NCBI RefSeq assembly: GCF_004339745.1
Contig: NZ_SMGP01000002.1
Location: 806,001-870,000 of the forward strand
DNA length: 64,000 bases
Direction: 5' to 3'
Source of the DNA: Paraburkholderia sp. BL9I2N2
Lineage (GTDB): Bacteria; Pseudomonadota; Gammaproteobacteria; Burkholderiales; Burkholderiaceae
In this document: positions 53,220-62,383 of the stretch, piece after piece
Numbering within the stretch: position 1 is the stretch's first letter
Layout of the letters: every line of letters starts with the position of its first letter
Program-made: the position numbers and the translations under genes
The notes under the pieces: generated by a model
The model's input: the letters and a program-made list of their open reading frames with translations, nothing else
What the model was told of the DNA's origin: nothing
The model's database searches: none

Positions 53220-55104
53220 ATGCAACGTTCGATTGCCACCGTGTCGATCAGCGGAACCCTCGTCGAAAAGCTGACCGCGATCCAGGCGGCGGGCTTCGAA
53301 GGCGTCGAGATCTTCGAGAACGATTTGCTGTATTTCGACGGCTCGCCCGCCGACGTGCGGCGCATCGCTGAAGATCTCGGGCTGAAGATCATGCTGTTTC
53401 AGCCATTCCGCGATTTCGACGGTGTCAGCCCGGAGCGCCTCGAGCGCAATCTCGACCGCGCGAAGCGTAAGTTCGACGTCATGCATGAACTGGGCACAGA
53501 CCGCATTCTGGTGTGCAGCAACGTTTCGCCCGACACCATCGGCGACGATGCGCTGATGACCGACCAACTCGGCGCGCTGGCCCGCGCGGCTGAGGCGGCC
53601 GGCGTGATCGCGGGCTATGAAGCGCTTGCGTGGGGCAAGCACGTCAAGACCTACCGGCACGCGTGGAAGCTCGTGAACGCCGTGAATCATCCCAATCTCG
53701 GGCTCGTGCTCGACAGCTTTCACACGCTGTCGCTCGACGACACGGTGGACGCGATCGCCGACATTCCGGGCGACCGCATCGCCTTCGTGCAGATTGCCGA
53801 TGCGCCGAAGCTCGCCATGGACGTGCTCGAATGGAGCCGCCACTATCGCTGCTTCCCGGGCCAAGGCGATTTCGATCTGGCCAATTTCACGGCGCAGGTC
53901 GTGAAAACGGGCTACAGCGGGCCGCTTTCGCTGGAAATTTTCAACGACGGCTTTCGCGCCGCCCCCACCACCATCACAGCCGCGGACGGTCATCGCTCGC
54001 TGCTGTTCCTCGAGGAACAGACTCGCGCGCTGCTCGACAGCACGCAGCAGCCGATCGGTGACCTCTACCGCTCGCCGGCGGCGCCCGCGCACGTCGGCTA
54101 TCAGTTTCTCGAGTTCGCGGTGGACCACACCACGCGCGCGCAACTCGTCGACTGGCTCGGCAAACTGCGCTTTCGCGAGGCGGGCCGCCATCGGTCGAAA
54201 GAAGTCACGCTGTATCAGCACGGCGCGGCTTCGATCGTGCTGAACGCGGAGCCGGATTCGTTCGCCAACGCGTTTTTTCCAGCAGCATGGCTTGTCGCTG
54301 TGCGCGTCGGCGTTTCGCGTGGACGACGCCAATCAGGCGTTCGAGCGCGCCGCCGGCTTCGGCTACGCGCCGTTTTCCGGGCAAATCGGCCCGAACGAGC
54401 GTGTGCTGCCCGCCGTGCAGGCGCCGGACAGCAGCCTGAACTATTTCGTCGACGAAACGCCGGATCAGCCCACCTTGTTCGAGGCCGATTTCGTCCTCAC
54501 CGACATCAACGGCCCGACCGAAGTGGGGCCGCTCAGCCGCATCGACCATGTGTGCCTATCGGTGCCGGCGAATTCGCTGGATACGTGGGTGCTGTTTCTG
54601 CGGACCGCTTTGGGCTTCCAGGCCGAGCCCGGCGTGCTGGTGCCCGATCCATACGGCCTCGTGCGCAGCCGCGCGCTGCGCAGCCACGACGGCTCGGTGC
54701 GCATCGTGCTGAATGCCTCCGTGGACCATCACACGGCGGTGGCCGAGGCGCTGCATACCTATCACGGCTCTGGTCTGAACCACGTCGCCTTCAGCACCAG
54801 CGACATTTTCAGCGCGATTCCTGAGTTCGTCGCCGACGGCTTGCCGGTGCTGCGCATCCCGCGCAATTACTACGAGGATCTGGCCGCGCGCTACGCGCTG
54901 CCGGACGACACGCTCGACGCATTGCGCGTCAATAACATCCTCTACGACCGCGACGAGCGCGGCGGCGAGTTTTTCCACGCTTACACGGAGCAGCTCGACC
55001 AGCGCTTCTTCATGGAGATCGTCGAGCGGCGCGGCGGTTACGACGGCTATGGCGCGGCCAATGCTGCCGTGCGGCTCGCCGCGCAGGCTCAGCGGCGCAA
55101 ATAG
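53220..55104 (+). pseudogene. quiC: 3-dehydroshikimate dehydratase QuiC, frameshifted
   Basis: Converts 3-dehydroshikimate to protocatechuate. The N-terminal TIM barrel (about 1-270) is intact, with metal ligands E134 (GYEALAWG), D165 (LDSFHTL), Q191 and E239 (LSLEIFND). The C-terminal half is two VOC/4-hydroxyphenylpyruvate-dioxygenase-like repeats, as in the long QuiC1 type. At 54273-54278 a run of six T shifts the frame near residue 353; five T would give FFQQHGLSLCASAF and one protein of 627 residues. As read, frame 1 continues to 54824 in unrelated sequence while the true VOC part runs to 55104 in another frame. Sequencing error, a real mutation or slippage are all possible. AGCAGGAGCCGTCC precedes ATG 53220. 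Confidence 0.85.
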
Positions 55105-55294
55105 GCATCCAACGCGTCACGCAGGCGAATTCGGGTCCGGCGATTCCGGCCAGGCGGGCACGGCGTGTGCGGCATCGGCGGGGGTAGCCGCGCCGCACCG
55201 ATATAATGTCGCCTGATTCGCGGTCGATGCCGCGCGGCTGTGGCACGTGCGGGCGTCGCACGTATCGTCAGCCGAATGTAACGCCAGGAGAGAT

Positions 55295-55627
55295 ATGAAG
55301 AAGTTTGCCGTAGTCCTGTCAGTTCCCCTGCTCCTCAGCGCTTGCGCGTACTTCCAGAAGAATCCGGATGCCGGCGAGCCGGTCACGGACACCAACACGC
55401 AGCGCTCCGTCAACGACGTGGTCGCGTGCCTCACGCAACTGGCCACCAGCCACGACGCCGCGTTCAAATCCACGGCGATCCCGCAAGGCCAGATGCTCGA
55501 CTTCGGCGACTCGAATATCGTCAAGGTGCGTAGCGACAACGGCGCGACGACTTACCGTTTCTATGCGGGCAAGCGCCACGTGAACAACCTGTGGATCGAG
55601 TCGGCGGGCAAAACCTGCGCCCCGTAA
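55295..55627 (+). CDS. Small lipoprotein
   Basis: Protein of 110 residues with a signal peptide and lipobox LLLSACAY, so the mature N-terminal Cys17 would be lipidated. The remainder (VNDVVACLTQLATSHDAAFK and NLWIESAGKTCAP) has two more Cys and no recognised family. CAGGAGAGAT precedes ATG 55295. Single gene; function unknown. Confidence 0.82.
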   Translation: MKKFAVVLSVPLLLSACAYFQKNPDAGEPVTDTNTQRSVNDVVACLTQLATSHDAAFKSTAIPQGQMLDFGDSNIVKVRSDNGATTYRFYAGKRHVNNLWIESAGKTCAP

Positions 55628-55772
55628 GGGTTTGCGGACGTAAGTGTGACAATCGGTAACATGGTCAGGTGCAATCATCGTGTCACGGTGTTACAGGACA
55701 ATGGTGTCTTAAGAATCGTTTAAGACTTCGTCCGCATCATCCACCCGACACTATTCCGCACAAGGTGCGACC

Positions 55773-56033
55773 ATGAACCAGCCCGATCACAACACGAACG
55801 ACGCACCGGCGCCGGCCAAGCGGCCTACCATCCTGCGCCGCCTGCTGAGCCACCACGAGCTGGCGACGTTGCTGCTGTTGCTGCACGCGCCGATCGACGC
55901 GTCCGCGAAACCCGAAATTCCGCAGCTTCACGAAGCCGGCCTGATCGAAACGATTTCCGGCGACGCCGGCGCTTCGCATATCCGTTTGACGCCCGAAGGG
56001 AACGCCGTGCTGCGCGGCCTCGGTGTGAAGTGA
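55773..56033 (+). CDS. Small winged-helix-like hypothetical protein
   Basis: Cytoplasmic protein of 86 residues. After a disordered start, HHELATLLLLLHAPI then IPQLHEAGLIETISGDAGAS and IRLTPEGNAVLRGLGV look like a MarR/PadR-type winged helix (helix, recognition helix, wing). It could bind DNA. No specific family recognised. A weak AAGGT precedes ATG 55773. Confidence 0.65.
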   Translation: MNQPDHNTNDAPAPAKRPTILRRLLSHHELATLLLLLHAPIDASAKPEIPQLHEAGLIETISGDAGASHIRLTPEGNAVLRGLGVK

Positions 56034-56144
56034 CGCGCGCTGTTCAATTGCGTTCGAAGGCGCGCACGTACAGGTCTCGGGCCCTTTTTTAACAGCCGAG
56101 CGCCGGCCGGATCCTTTGACGAACGCCACGCCGCATTACACGGC

Positions 56145-56474
56145 TCACGCCTGCCACACGCCGTACCCCGCTTCACGTAGTCCGATCGCCAATTCCACTT
56201 CCATGTCCTGTGCGCCGCGGTAAGGCATGGGATTGAATACCTCATACAGTTCGGGCACGAGGCGCAAGCCATAATCGCGCACATAGCGATTGGCCTGGAT
56301 GCCGGCCTTATGCCGGTCGAAGCGCAGATCCGGGTCCAGTCCCGTCATTCCCACATACACGCAAGGCTTGTCGAACCGGTAGTCCGGATTCGCACGGCGA
56401 AAACGCGCCTCGTTCCAGACCTTGTCGTCCAGCGCGACGACGTAGACGTAGTAATGATGCTTGCGACGGGCCAT
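56145..56474 (-). CDS. GIY-YIG superfamily nuclease-like protein
   Basis: Protein of 109 residues. HYYVYVVALDD and CVYVGMTGLDPDLRFDRHKAG match the GIY and YIG strands and the following Arg-bearing helix. MEVELAIGLREAGYGVWQA supplies the C-terminal Glu. Single-domain members of this superfamily are often of unknown function. It begins 10 bases after the stop of the PAS-AraC gene in the same direction, so the two may be co-transcribed. Confidence 0.7.
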   Translation of the reverse strand: MARRKHHYYVYVVALDDKVWNEARFRRANPDYRFDKPCVYVGMTGLDPDLRFDRHKAGIQANRYVRDYGLRLVPELYEVFNPMPYRGAQDMEVELAIGLREAGYGVWQA

Positions 56475-56484
56475 GTGCAGCGGT

Positions 56485-57252
56485 TCAGCTCCGCGAAGTA
56501 CCGTGCAGCAGCATGCGGTATTCGGTCGGCGTCACGCCGACTGTCGCCTTGAATTGCCGTGTGAACGCGCTGTGGTCGGTGTAGCCGCACAGCGCGGCGA
56601 CGTCGGTGACCTTGTCGTGCGAAACCAGCAGCGCGGTGGCGGCGTCCAGCCGGGTTTTCAGTAGCACCTGACGCGGTGTCAGATGAAACACTTTGTGAAA
56701 GTAGCGCTCCAGTTGCGCGACGGACATATCCGCCATGGCCGCAAGCTGCTTCAGATTCAACGGCTGAACGTAATTTTCCTGGATGGACTGAACGACCGCG
56801 GCGAGACGGCTGTAGGCCGGGTGACTGCTTTCGTCCGCTTTCAGATCGCGGGAAATGCCGGCGAGGCCGACCACCTTGCCGGCGGGATCGCGCAGCGGCT
56901 GCTTGCAGGTCAGACACCAGCCCGGCTGGCGGCCGGGATACAGATGCAGTTCCAACTGATCGATCATCTGATTGCCGACGTTGATGATCGCCTTGTCCTG
57001 CGCCGTGTAGATGCGCCCGAAGCGGCGCGGGAACACGTCCTCGGCGGTCCGGCCGAGCAGCGCGGACTTTTCTTTGAAGCCGCAACGCGACGCTAGCGTG
57101 CGATTGACCAGCGCGTAACGCGCCTCGGCGTCCTTGACGAAGAACACGACGTCCGGCATCGCGTCGAACACCGGCTCGAGCAGCCTGAAGTGCGACAGCA
57201 TGCCGGACAGCGTTGCATCGTCCGGTTCGAGCGGATGAGCCAGCGTGTTCAT
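56485..57252 (-). CDS. AraC-family regulator with PAS domain, probable hydroxyproline regulator
   Basis: Regulator of 255 residues. A PAS domain covers about 24-135 (VFDAMPDVVFFVKDAEARYA, then GRTAEDVFPRRFGRIY) and a two-helix-turn-helix AraC domain covers about 150-250 (LNLKQLAAMADMSVAQLERY; VTDVAALCGYTDHSAFTRQF). It lies just beyond the 4-hydroxyproline operon on the same strand, 219 bases after it. An AraC-type regulator (LhpR) controls such clusters in Pseudomonas as I recall, so a regulatory link is likely. Confidence 0.87.
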   Translation of the reverse strand: MNTLAHPLEPDDATLSGMLSHFRLLEPVFDAMPDVVFFVKDAEARYALVNRTLASRCGFKEKSALLGRTAEDVFPRRFGRIYTAQDKAIINVGNQMIDQLELHLYPGRQPGWCLTCKQPLRDPAGKVVGLAGISRDLKADESSHPAYSRLAAVVQSIQENYVQPLNLKQLAAMADMSVAQLERYFHKVFHLTPRQVLLKTRLDAATALLVSHDKVTDVAALCGYTDHSAFTRQFKATVGVTPTEYRMLLHGTSRS

Positions 57253-57471
57253 CGTGCGGGTTCCGTTGGTCCGTGCGTTGATGGGGGCGGTCGGGCGAGC
57301 GTTCGGTATTTTCGGCGTTGGGTTGTTACGGTTGCTCTGTTGCCGGGTGACGGTTGCCGCCTGACGAGCGACGCTCGGGGCTTGCAGCCTCGTGCCAGCG
57401 GCCTGGTCCGTGCGGTCGATTATAGGGCCGCGCCGCCGCCGACAATATCCGTTGACTTGTCGGTGAACGGG

Positions 57472-58761
57472 TCATTCAAGCTGGGGCGGCTCCGCGACCG
57501 CCGCCATCAACGTGCCGATTTGCGCTGGACTGAAGGGCGGGCGCGGCGCGCCGGACTGCCAGCCGAAGTACAGGTTCGCCGCCGTGCCGCAGATTCGTCC
57601 CTGGCAGGCGCCCATGCCGCAGCGGGTGTGGAGCTTGGCTTCGCGCCAGTCGGCGAAGGCGCGCACCTCGCCGATACTCACGTCCTCGCAGCGGCACAGC
57701 AGCGTGGCATCGGGCGGCGGTGTGCGCGCGGCGCCCCGCAGGGCGAAGGCGGTTTCGACGCGGCGGCCGAATCGGCGCCAGCGCGCGCGCTGCGCGTCGA
57801 GGGCGGCATGGTCCGCGGCGGCGCCACCGCTTGCCAGGAGGCCGGCAACCTCACCTTCCACGCCGGCCAGTTCAGCGCCGCCGATGCCGGTGCACTCGCC
57901 CGCCGCGAATACGCCCTCGACAGACGTCCGCTGCTCGTGGTCGACGACGATCTCGCCCGCTTCACTGATCGCGCAACCGAGCGCCTGAGCCAGCGTGATG
58001 TTCGGCACGAGTCCATAGCCGCAGGCGATGCGGTCGCAATCGAGCGTGACGCGTTTGCTGTCGCGGCCGCGCCGGATGGTGACACGCTCGACTCGGCCGT
58101 CGCCCTGCGCCTCTTCCACGATGCTGCCGGTCCAGTAACGCAGGCCCGCGAACCCGCGCGTCATGCCGACGGCTTGCCGCAACTTGGCCGGCGCGGCCAG
58201 TAGCGAGATGCCGAAACGCGCGACGTCAAACGCCGAAGCTTGCTCCACCACTGCCACCACCTGTGCGCCCGCCGCGCGCGCAGTGGCGAGTGCCGCGATC
58301 AGCAAAGGCCCGCTGCCGGCAATCACGATCCGCTCGCCACCCACCGGCATGCCGCCTTTGATGAGCGCCTGCAGCGCGCCCGCGCCGGTCACGCCGGGCA
58401 AGGTCCAGCCGGCGAACGGCAGAAGCCGCTCATGTGCGCCGGTCGCCAGGATCAGGTGCTCATAGGTGACGCAGACGCCGCCGTGCTCCGCCGATTCGAG
58501 CAGCAAGCCGCGTAGACCCAGCGGCGCGATCACGCGAGTCGACGGCCAGTGCGTGATGGTGCTTTGCCCGCTGACCGCAGTGAGGAGGTTATGCAACGGC
58601 GCTTGCGGCGCGTGGCCTGGACCTTGACGCCAGATCTGGCCGCCCGCGCGTGGATTGTCGTCAAGGAGCGCCACAGATGCGCCCGCGCGCGCAGCGGCCG
58701 CCGCGGCGTTCAGACCAGCGGGACCGGCGCCGACGATGACAATGTCGAAGCGCTGTCTCAT
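57472..58761 (-). CDS. D-hydroxyproline dehydrogenase alpha-type subunit (FAD/NAD(P)-binding, Fe-S)
   Basis: Flavoprotein of 429 residues. FAD motif IVIVGAGPAGLNAAAAAARAG near 7, RAGGQIWRQGPG near 39, second dinucleotide fold RIVIAGSGPLLIAALATARA near 145. The C-terminal CRCEDVSIGEV and HTRCGMGACQGRICG form a BFD-like Fe-S site. This is the A-subunit type of opine/sarcosine/hydroxyproline oxidases. ATG 58761 overlaps the 2Fe-2S subunit stop by four bases. With the two genes before it, it forms a heteromeric dehydrogenase that oxidises cis-4-hydroxy-D-proline. Confidence 0.87.
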   Translation of the reverse strand: MRQRFDIVIVGAGPAGLNAAAAAARAGASVALLDDNPRAGGQIWRQGPGHAPQAPLHNLLTAVSGQSTITHWPSTRVIAPLGLRGLLLESAEHGGVCVTYEHLILATGAHERLLPFAGWTLPGVTGAGALQALIKGGMPVGGERIVIAGSGPLLIAALATARAAGAQVVAVVEQASAFDVARFGISLLAAPAKLRQAVGMTRGFAGLRYWTGSIVEEAQGDGRVERVTIRRGRDSKRVTLDCDRIACGYGLVPNITLAQALGCAISEAGEIVVDHEQRTSVEGVFAAGECTGIGGAELAGVEGEVAGLLASGGAAADHAALDAQRARWRRFGRRVETAFALRGAARTPPPDATLLCRCEDVSIGEVRAFADWREAKLHTRCGMGACQGRICGTAANLYFGWQSGAPRPPFSPAQIGTLMAAVAEPPQLE

Positions 58762-59036
58762 CGCGTGCCCGCCCCGTCCTGGGTATGAACGTTCTGGCCT
58801 TCGCGGCACAGAGTCTGACACGCCAGCGCATGCGCCCGGCCGTCGATCGTCACGCGACACTCCTGACACACGCCCATGCCGCACAGCGCGGCGCGAGGCT
58901 GGCCGTTCACCGATAGGCGCGTGCCGTGAACGCCAGCCAGGACGAGCGCCGCGGCCACGGTTGTGCCGGCTTCGACATCGATACGGTGGCCGTCGATCGT
59001 CAAGCTGACGCGTGTCGTGGCGCTCGCGCTACTCAT
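58758..59036 (-). CDS. (2Fe-2S)-binding subunit of D-hydroxyproline dehydrogenase
   Basis: Small subunit of 92 residues. The 2Fe-2S ligands are in ALCGMGVCQECRVTIDG and the later ACQTLC, the pattern of small HcnA/sarcosine-oxidase-like ferredoxin subunits. Overlaps the FAD subunit gene upstream by eight bases and the alpha subunit gene downstream by four, so all three are translated together. Confidence 0.87.
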   Translation of the reverse strand: MSSASATTRVSLTIDGHRIDVEAGTTVAAALVLAGVHGTRLSVNGQPRAALCGMGVCQECRVTIDGRAHALACQTLCREGQNVHTQDGAGTR

Positions 59037-60156
59037 GAATCACTTTCTCAACAAAACGAACCGGCAAATAAGGCTCGACAGGAATCGGCGCGAGGGTCCC
59101 TACAATCTGCGCGGCAAGCAGCTTCGCGGTGGCAAGCGATGTCGTCACGCCCAAACCCTCATGACCGGTGGCAAGCCATACGCCGGGAGCAAATTCGCCG
59201 GCCGGACCGATCAGCGGCAGGCCGTCCGGCGAGGCCGCGCGAAACCCGGTCCACGCGCGAATGCCGTTGAGCGTCGGCAGCACCGGCAGATAATGCGCGG
59301 CACGTTGGAGCATCTGCGCGAGCACAGGCATCTCGACGGTGGGGTCCGTGGTGTCGAACTGGCGCGACGAGCCGATCAGCAACTGCCCCGTGGGCCGCGG
59401 TTGCGCGTTGAACGCCACCGAGGTGCCGACCGCGTGATGCGCACTCTTGATGTACCCGAGCTCGAGCAATTGATGCCGGATCAGTCCGGGATAGCGGTCC
59501 GTGATCAGCAGATGGCCTTTCTTCGGCTGCAAGGGCAGCGACGGCACCAATTGCTGCGCACCCAACCCATTGGCCACGATGACTTGCCCTGCGCCAACAC
59601 GCTCGCCGTCAGCAAGCGTCACACCGCTCGCGTCAACCGACGTCACCGTCGCGCCCAGTCGCACACGGATATTCGCGGCGCCCGGCGACCGCGTCAGCAG
59701 CCATTCAGCGACGGTCGGCGCATACACGATGCTGTCGTGCTCGATCCGCAAACCGCCCGCCATCGACGCCGCCAGCGCCGGCTCGCAAGCCCGCAACGCG
59801 GGCGCGTCGAGCAATTGCGCGACAACGCCCTGAGCCTCGAACGCGGCATGCATTGAACGGGCGGCCTGCCACTCCTCATCGTCGGCGGCGACCCAGAGCG
59901 TGCCGCAGCGCGCGAACGCGTCGCGTGGACGCAGTTGCGGCGCGAGATCCAGCCACAAGTCTCGTGAATAGCGGCTCAGCGCGAATTCCGCCGGCGAGTC
60001 ATTCATCACGACGATGTGACCCATGCCCGCCGCCGTTGCGCCGCCACCGATGCCCTGCGCGTCGAGCACCTCGACGCGCATGCCGAGCGCCGCCAGTTCC
60101 GCCGCGCACGCCGCGCCGACAATCCCCGCCCCGACGATCAGCGCGTCCGCCGTCAT
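59029..60156 (-). CDS. D-hydroxyproline dehydrogenase beta-type subunit (DAO-family FAD oxidoreductase)
   Basis: Flavoenzyme of 375 residues of the D-amino-acid oxidase fold. FAD motif ALIVGAGIVGAACAAELAAL near 5, GIGGGATAAGMGHIVVMND near 35, C-terminal GVWLATGHEGLGVTTSLATA near 330. It should hold the amino-acid oxidising site and pass electrons to the Fe-S subunits. ATG 60156 overlaps the epimerase stop (ATGA). Confidence 0.88.
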   Translation of the reverse strand: MTADALIVGAGIVGAACAAELAALGMRVEVLDAQGIGGGATAAGMGHIVVMNDSPAEFALSRYSRDLWLDLAPQLRPRDAFARCGTLWVAADDEEWQAARSMHAAFEAQGVVAQLLDAPALRACEPALAASMAGGLRIEHDSIVYAPTVAEWLLTRSPGAANIRVRLGATVTSVDASGVTLADGERVGAGQVIVANGLGAQQLVPSLPLQPKKGHLLITDRYPGLIRHQLLELGYIKSAHHAVGTSVAFNAQPRPTGQLLIGSSRQFDTTDPTVEMPVLAQMLQRAAHYLPVLPTLNGIRAWTGFRAASPDGLPLIGPAGEFAPGVWLATGHEGLGVTTSLATAKLLAAQIVGTLAPIPVEPYLPVRFVEKVIHE

Positions 60157-61109
60157 GCCGTGCGGATGCCCCAGGCGAAGGGATCGCGCTCATCGAAGCA
60201 CAGGCGCGCCTCTGCCGTGACGTACGCGTGACCGGTGATGGTGGGAATCACGTGAGCGCCATCGCCGGCATGGCGATAGCTCGCCTCGAACACGCTGCCG
60301 ATAATGCTCTCCTGCCGCCATACCGCGCCTTCAGCCAGTTTGCCGTCGGCCGCGAGGCAGGCCACCTTGGCGCTCGTGCCGGTGCCGCATGGCGAGCGGT
60401 CGTAAGCACTGCCGGGGCAAAGCACGAAGTTGCGGCTGTCGACGCCATCGCGCGAACCGGGTCCGAATAACTCGATGTGGTCGATCAACGCGCCATCCGC
60501 GCCGGTGATGCGCTGCGCGATCAGCGCGTCGCGAATCGCCCCGCTGAACGCCGTCAATTCGCCGATCCGCGACGCCTCCAGCGCGCGCCCGTGGTCGGCG
60601 ACGAGAAAGAACCAGTTGCCACCCCAGCCGATATCGCCGGTCAACACGCCGTGGCCCGGCACGTCCACCCGCACGGATTCGCGATAGCGATACGCCGGCA
60701 CGTTGCGCACGGCGACACTGCCGTCGTCGTTGAGCGTCGCTTCGACAATGCCGACCGGCGTCTCGATCCGATGCCGCCCCGGCCCGATCCGTCCCAGGTA
60801 CGCCAGCGAGACGACGAGGCCGATCGTGCCGTGCCCGCACATGCCGAGATAGCCGACGTTGTTGAAAAAGATCACGCCGGCCGCGCACGTCGGGTCGTCC
60901 GGCTCGCAGAGCAGCGCGCCCACCACCACGTCCGAGCCGCGCGGTTCGGTGACGATGCCCGCGCGCCAGTCGTCGAACTGGGTGCGGAACACGTCGAGCC
61001 GTTGCGCCAGTGTGCCGCCGCCGAGATCCGGGCCGCCCGACACCACGAGGCGGGTCGGTTCACCGCCGGTGTGCGAGTCGATGATGTCCAAGGTTTTCAT
61101 GATGCTCAT
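60153..61109 (-). CDS. 4-hydroxyproline 2-epimerase (proline racemase family)
   Basis: Epimerase of about 318 residues that interconverts trans-4-hydroxy-L-proline and cis-4-hydroxy-D-proline. The two catalytic Cys are visible in GYLGMCGHGTIG and DRSPCGTGTSAK; Cys at both places separates epimerases from the Thr-containing 3-hydroxyproline dehydratases. The opening IIDSHTGGEPTR is typical. ATG 61109 or 61100 can start the protein; neither has a strong ribosome site, and the longer frame from 61262 is rejected. First gene of the epimerase-dehydrogenase operon. Equivalent to LhpA of Pseudomonas by context. Confidence 0.9.
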   Translation of the reverse strand: MSIMKTLDIIDSHTGGEPTRLVVSGGPDLGGGTLAQRLDVFRTQFDDWRAGIVTEPRGSDVVVGALLCEPDDPTCAAGVIFFNNVGYLGMCGHGTIGLVVSLAYLGRIGPGRHRIETPVGIVEATLNDDGSVAVRNVPAYRYRESVRVDVPGHGVLTGDIGWGGNWFFLVADHGRALEASRIGELTAFSGAIRDALIAQRITGADGALIDHIELFGPGSRDGVDSRNFVLCPGSAYDRSPCGTGTSAKVACLAADGKLAEGAVWRQESIIGSVFEASYRHAGDGAHVIPTITGHAYVTAEARLCFDERDPFAWGIRTA

Positions 61110-61457
61110 GGTAGAAACCGCGGCCGGTCGAGTCTTGGTGTGCTTGCGCGTGGATTGTGACGATTTCGGCATAGTTTCGCGATGCCGGGCGACCTCACGC
61201 CGCCGCCCGGACCGCGGCCCGTGTACCTGCGCTGGACGCACGACGGGCATGACCCCGAGCACATGCCGTCGTGCCGGTCACGCGCTCTAGACGCGCCTCG
61301 CCCGCCATCCTGAAATAGGCCATCCGCCTTGTTCCGGCGATACTACGGGCAAAGCGACTGTGCTGAAATCGTCATCCGTCGCGCGCGATTCACGCAAGAC
61401 GGCGGGATTTTCCCTGCTTACACTGCGCTTGAACTCATCACACTCAGGAGAGCAGTC
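61110..61457. other. Divergent promoter region of the hydroxyproline cluster
   Basis: About 350 bases between the epimerase operon and the deaminase gene. It must hold both promoters and any site for the PAS-AraC regulator. I see no clean dyad and no gene. Confidence 0.4.
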
Positions 61458-62363
61458 GTGGCGCATATCTGGGAAGGCGTATTGCCCGCAGTCACCACCA
61501 AATTCAACGCGGATTTCAGCATAGACCGTGCGTGGACCGGCAAGAATATCGAGGCGCAGATCGACGCGGGTGTGGACGGCATCATCGTGTGCGGATCGCT
61601 GGGCGAAGCGTCGACGCTCTCGCTGGATGAAAAGCTGCAAGTGCTCGACATCGCTGTCGAAGCCTCGCGCGGCCGCGTTCCGGTCCTGTTGACGATCGCC
61701 GAGAACAGCACGCTCGACGCCTGCCGTCAGGCCGAAGCGGGCAGCCGTCATGGCGCGGCCGGTTACATGGTCCTGCCGGGGCTGCGTTACCTGTCGGACC
61801 GCCGCGAGACGCTGCACCATTTCCGCAGCGTCGCCGACGCGAGCGCGCTGCCGCTGATGATCTACAACAATCCGCTCGCCTACGGCGTCGACATGACGCC
61901 CGACATGTTCGCGGAAATCGCCGACGAGAAGAAGATCGTCGCGATCAAGGAATCATGCGGCGATGTACGGCGCGTGACCGACCTGATCAACGCGGTCGGC
62001 GACCGTTTCGCGATTCTCTGCGGCGTCGACAATCTCGCGATGGAGGCGATCCTGATGGGCGCGCATGGCTGGGTGGCCGGTCTCGTGTGCGCGTTTCCGC
62101 GTGAGACCGTGGTGATCTACAAGTTGCTGAAGGCGGGACGCCTCGAGGAAGCGCGGGCGATCTACCGCTGGTTTGCGCCGCTGCTCGCGCTCGACGTATC
62201 GGCGAAGCTGGTGCAGAACATCAAGCTCGCCGAAGCGATCGTCGGACTGGGCACGGAGCCGGTGCGCCCGCCCCGTCTGCCGCTGGCCGGCGACGAACGC
62301 AAGGCGGTCGAAGCATTGATTCGCAAGGCGCTCGAAACACGCCCCGCGCTGCCGCAGATTTGA
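61458..62363 (+). CDS. 1-pyrroline-4-hydroxy-2-carboxylate deaminase (DHDPS family)
   Basis: Enzyme of 301 residues of the dihydrodipicolinate synthase superfamily. GSLGEASTLSLDEKL, the catalytic Tyr in LMIYNNPLAYGVDM and the Schiff-base Lys in KKIVAIKESCGDVRR are all present. In a 4-hydroxyproline cluster this family deaminates 1-pyrroline-4-hydroxy-2-carboxylate to 2-oxoglutarate semialdehyde. The start is GTG 61458, decided by CAGGAG seven bases upstream. The last pathway enzyme, a semialdehyde dehydrogenase, is not in the window. Confidence 0.87.
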   Translation: MAHIWEGVLPAVTTKFNADFSIDRAWTGKNIEAQIDAGVDGIIVCGSLGEASTLSLDEKLQVLDIAVEASRGRVPVLLTIAENSTLDACRQAEAGSRHGAAGYMVLPGLRYLSDRRETLHHFRSVADASALPLMIYNNPLAYGVDMTPDMFAEIADEKKIVAIKESCGDVRRVTDLINAVGDRFAILCGVDNLAMEAILMGAHGWVAGLVCAFPRETVVIYKLLKAGRLEEARAIYRWFAPLLALDVSAKLVQNIKLAEAIVGLGTEPVRPPRLPLAGDERKAVEALIRKALETRPALPQI

Positions 62364-62383
62364 TCTGACGCGGCTGGTTGACT

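Noticed and set aside
53220..54824. Genuine 534-residue product with the out-of-frame tail after 54278
   Set aside because: The tail is Arg-rich shadow sequence, while the other frame continues the VOC domain expected of QuiC; a frameshift explains both.
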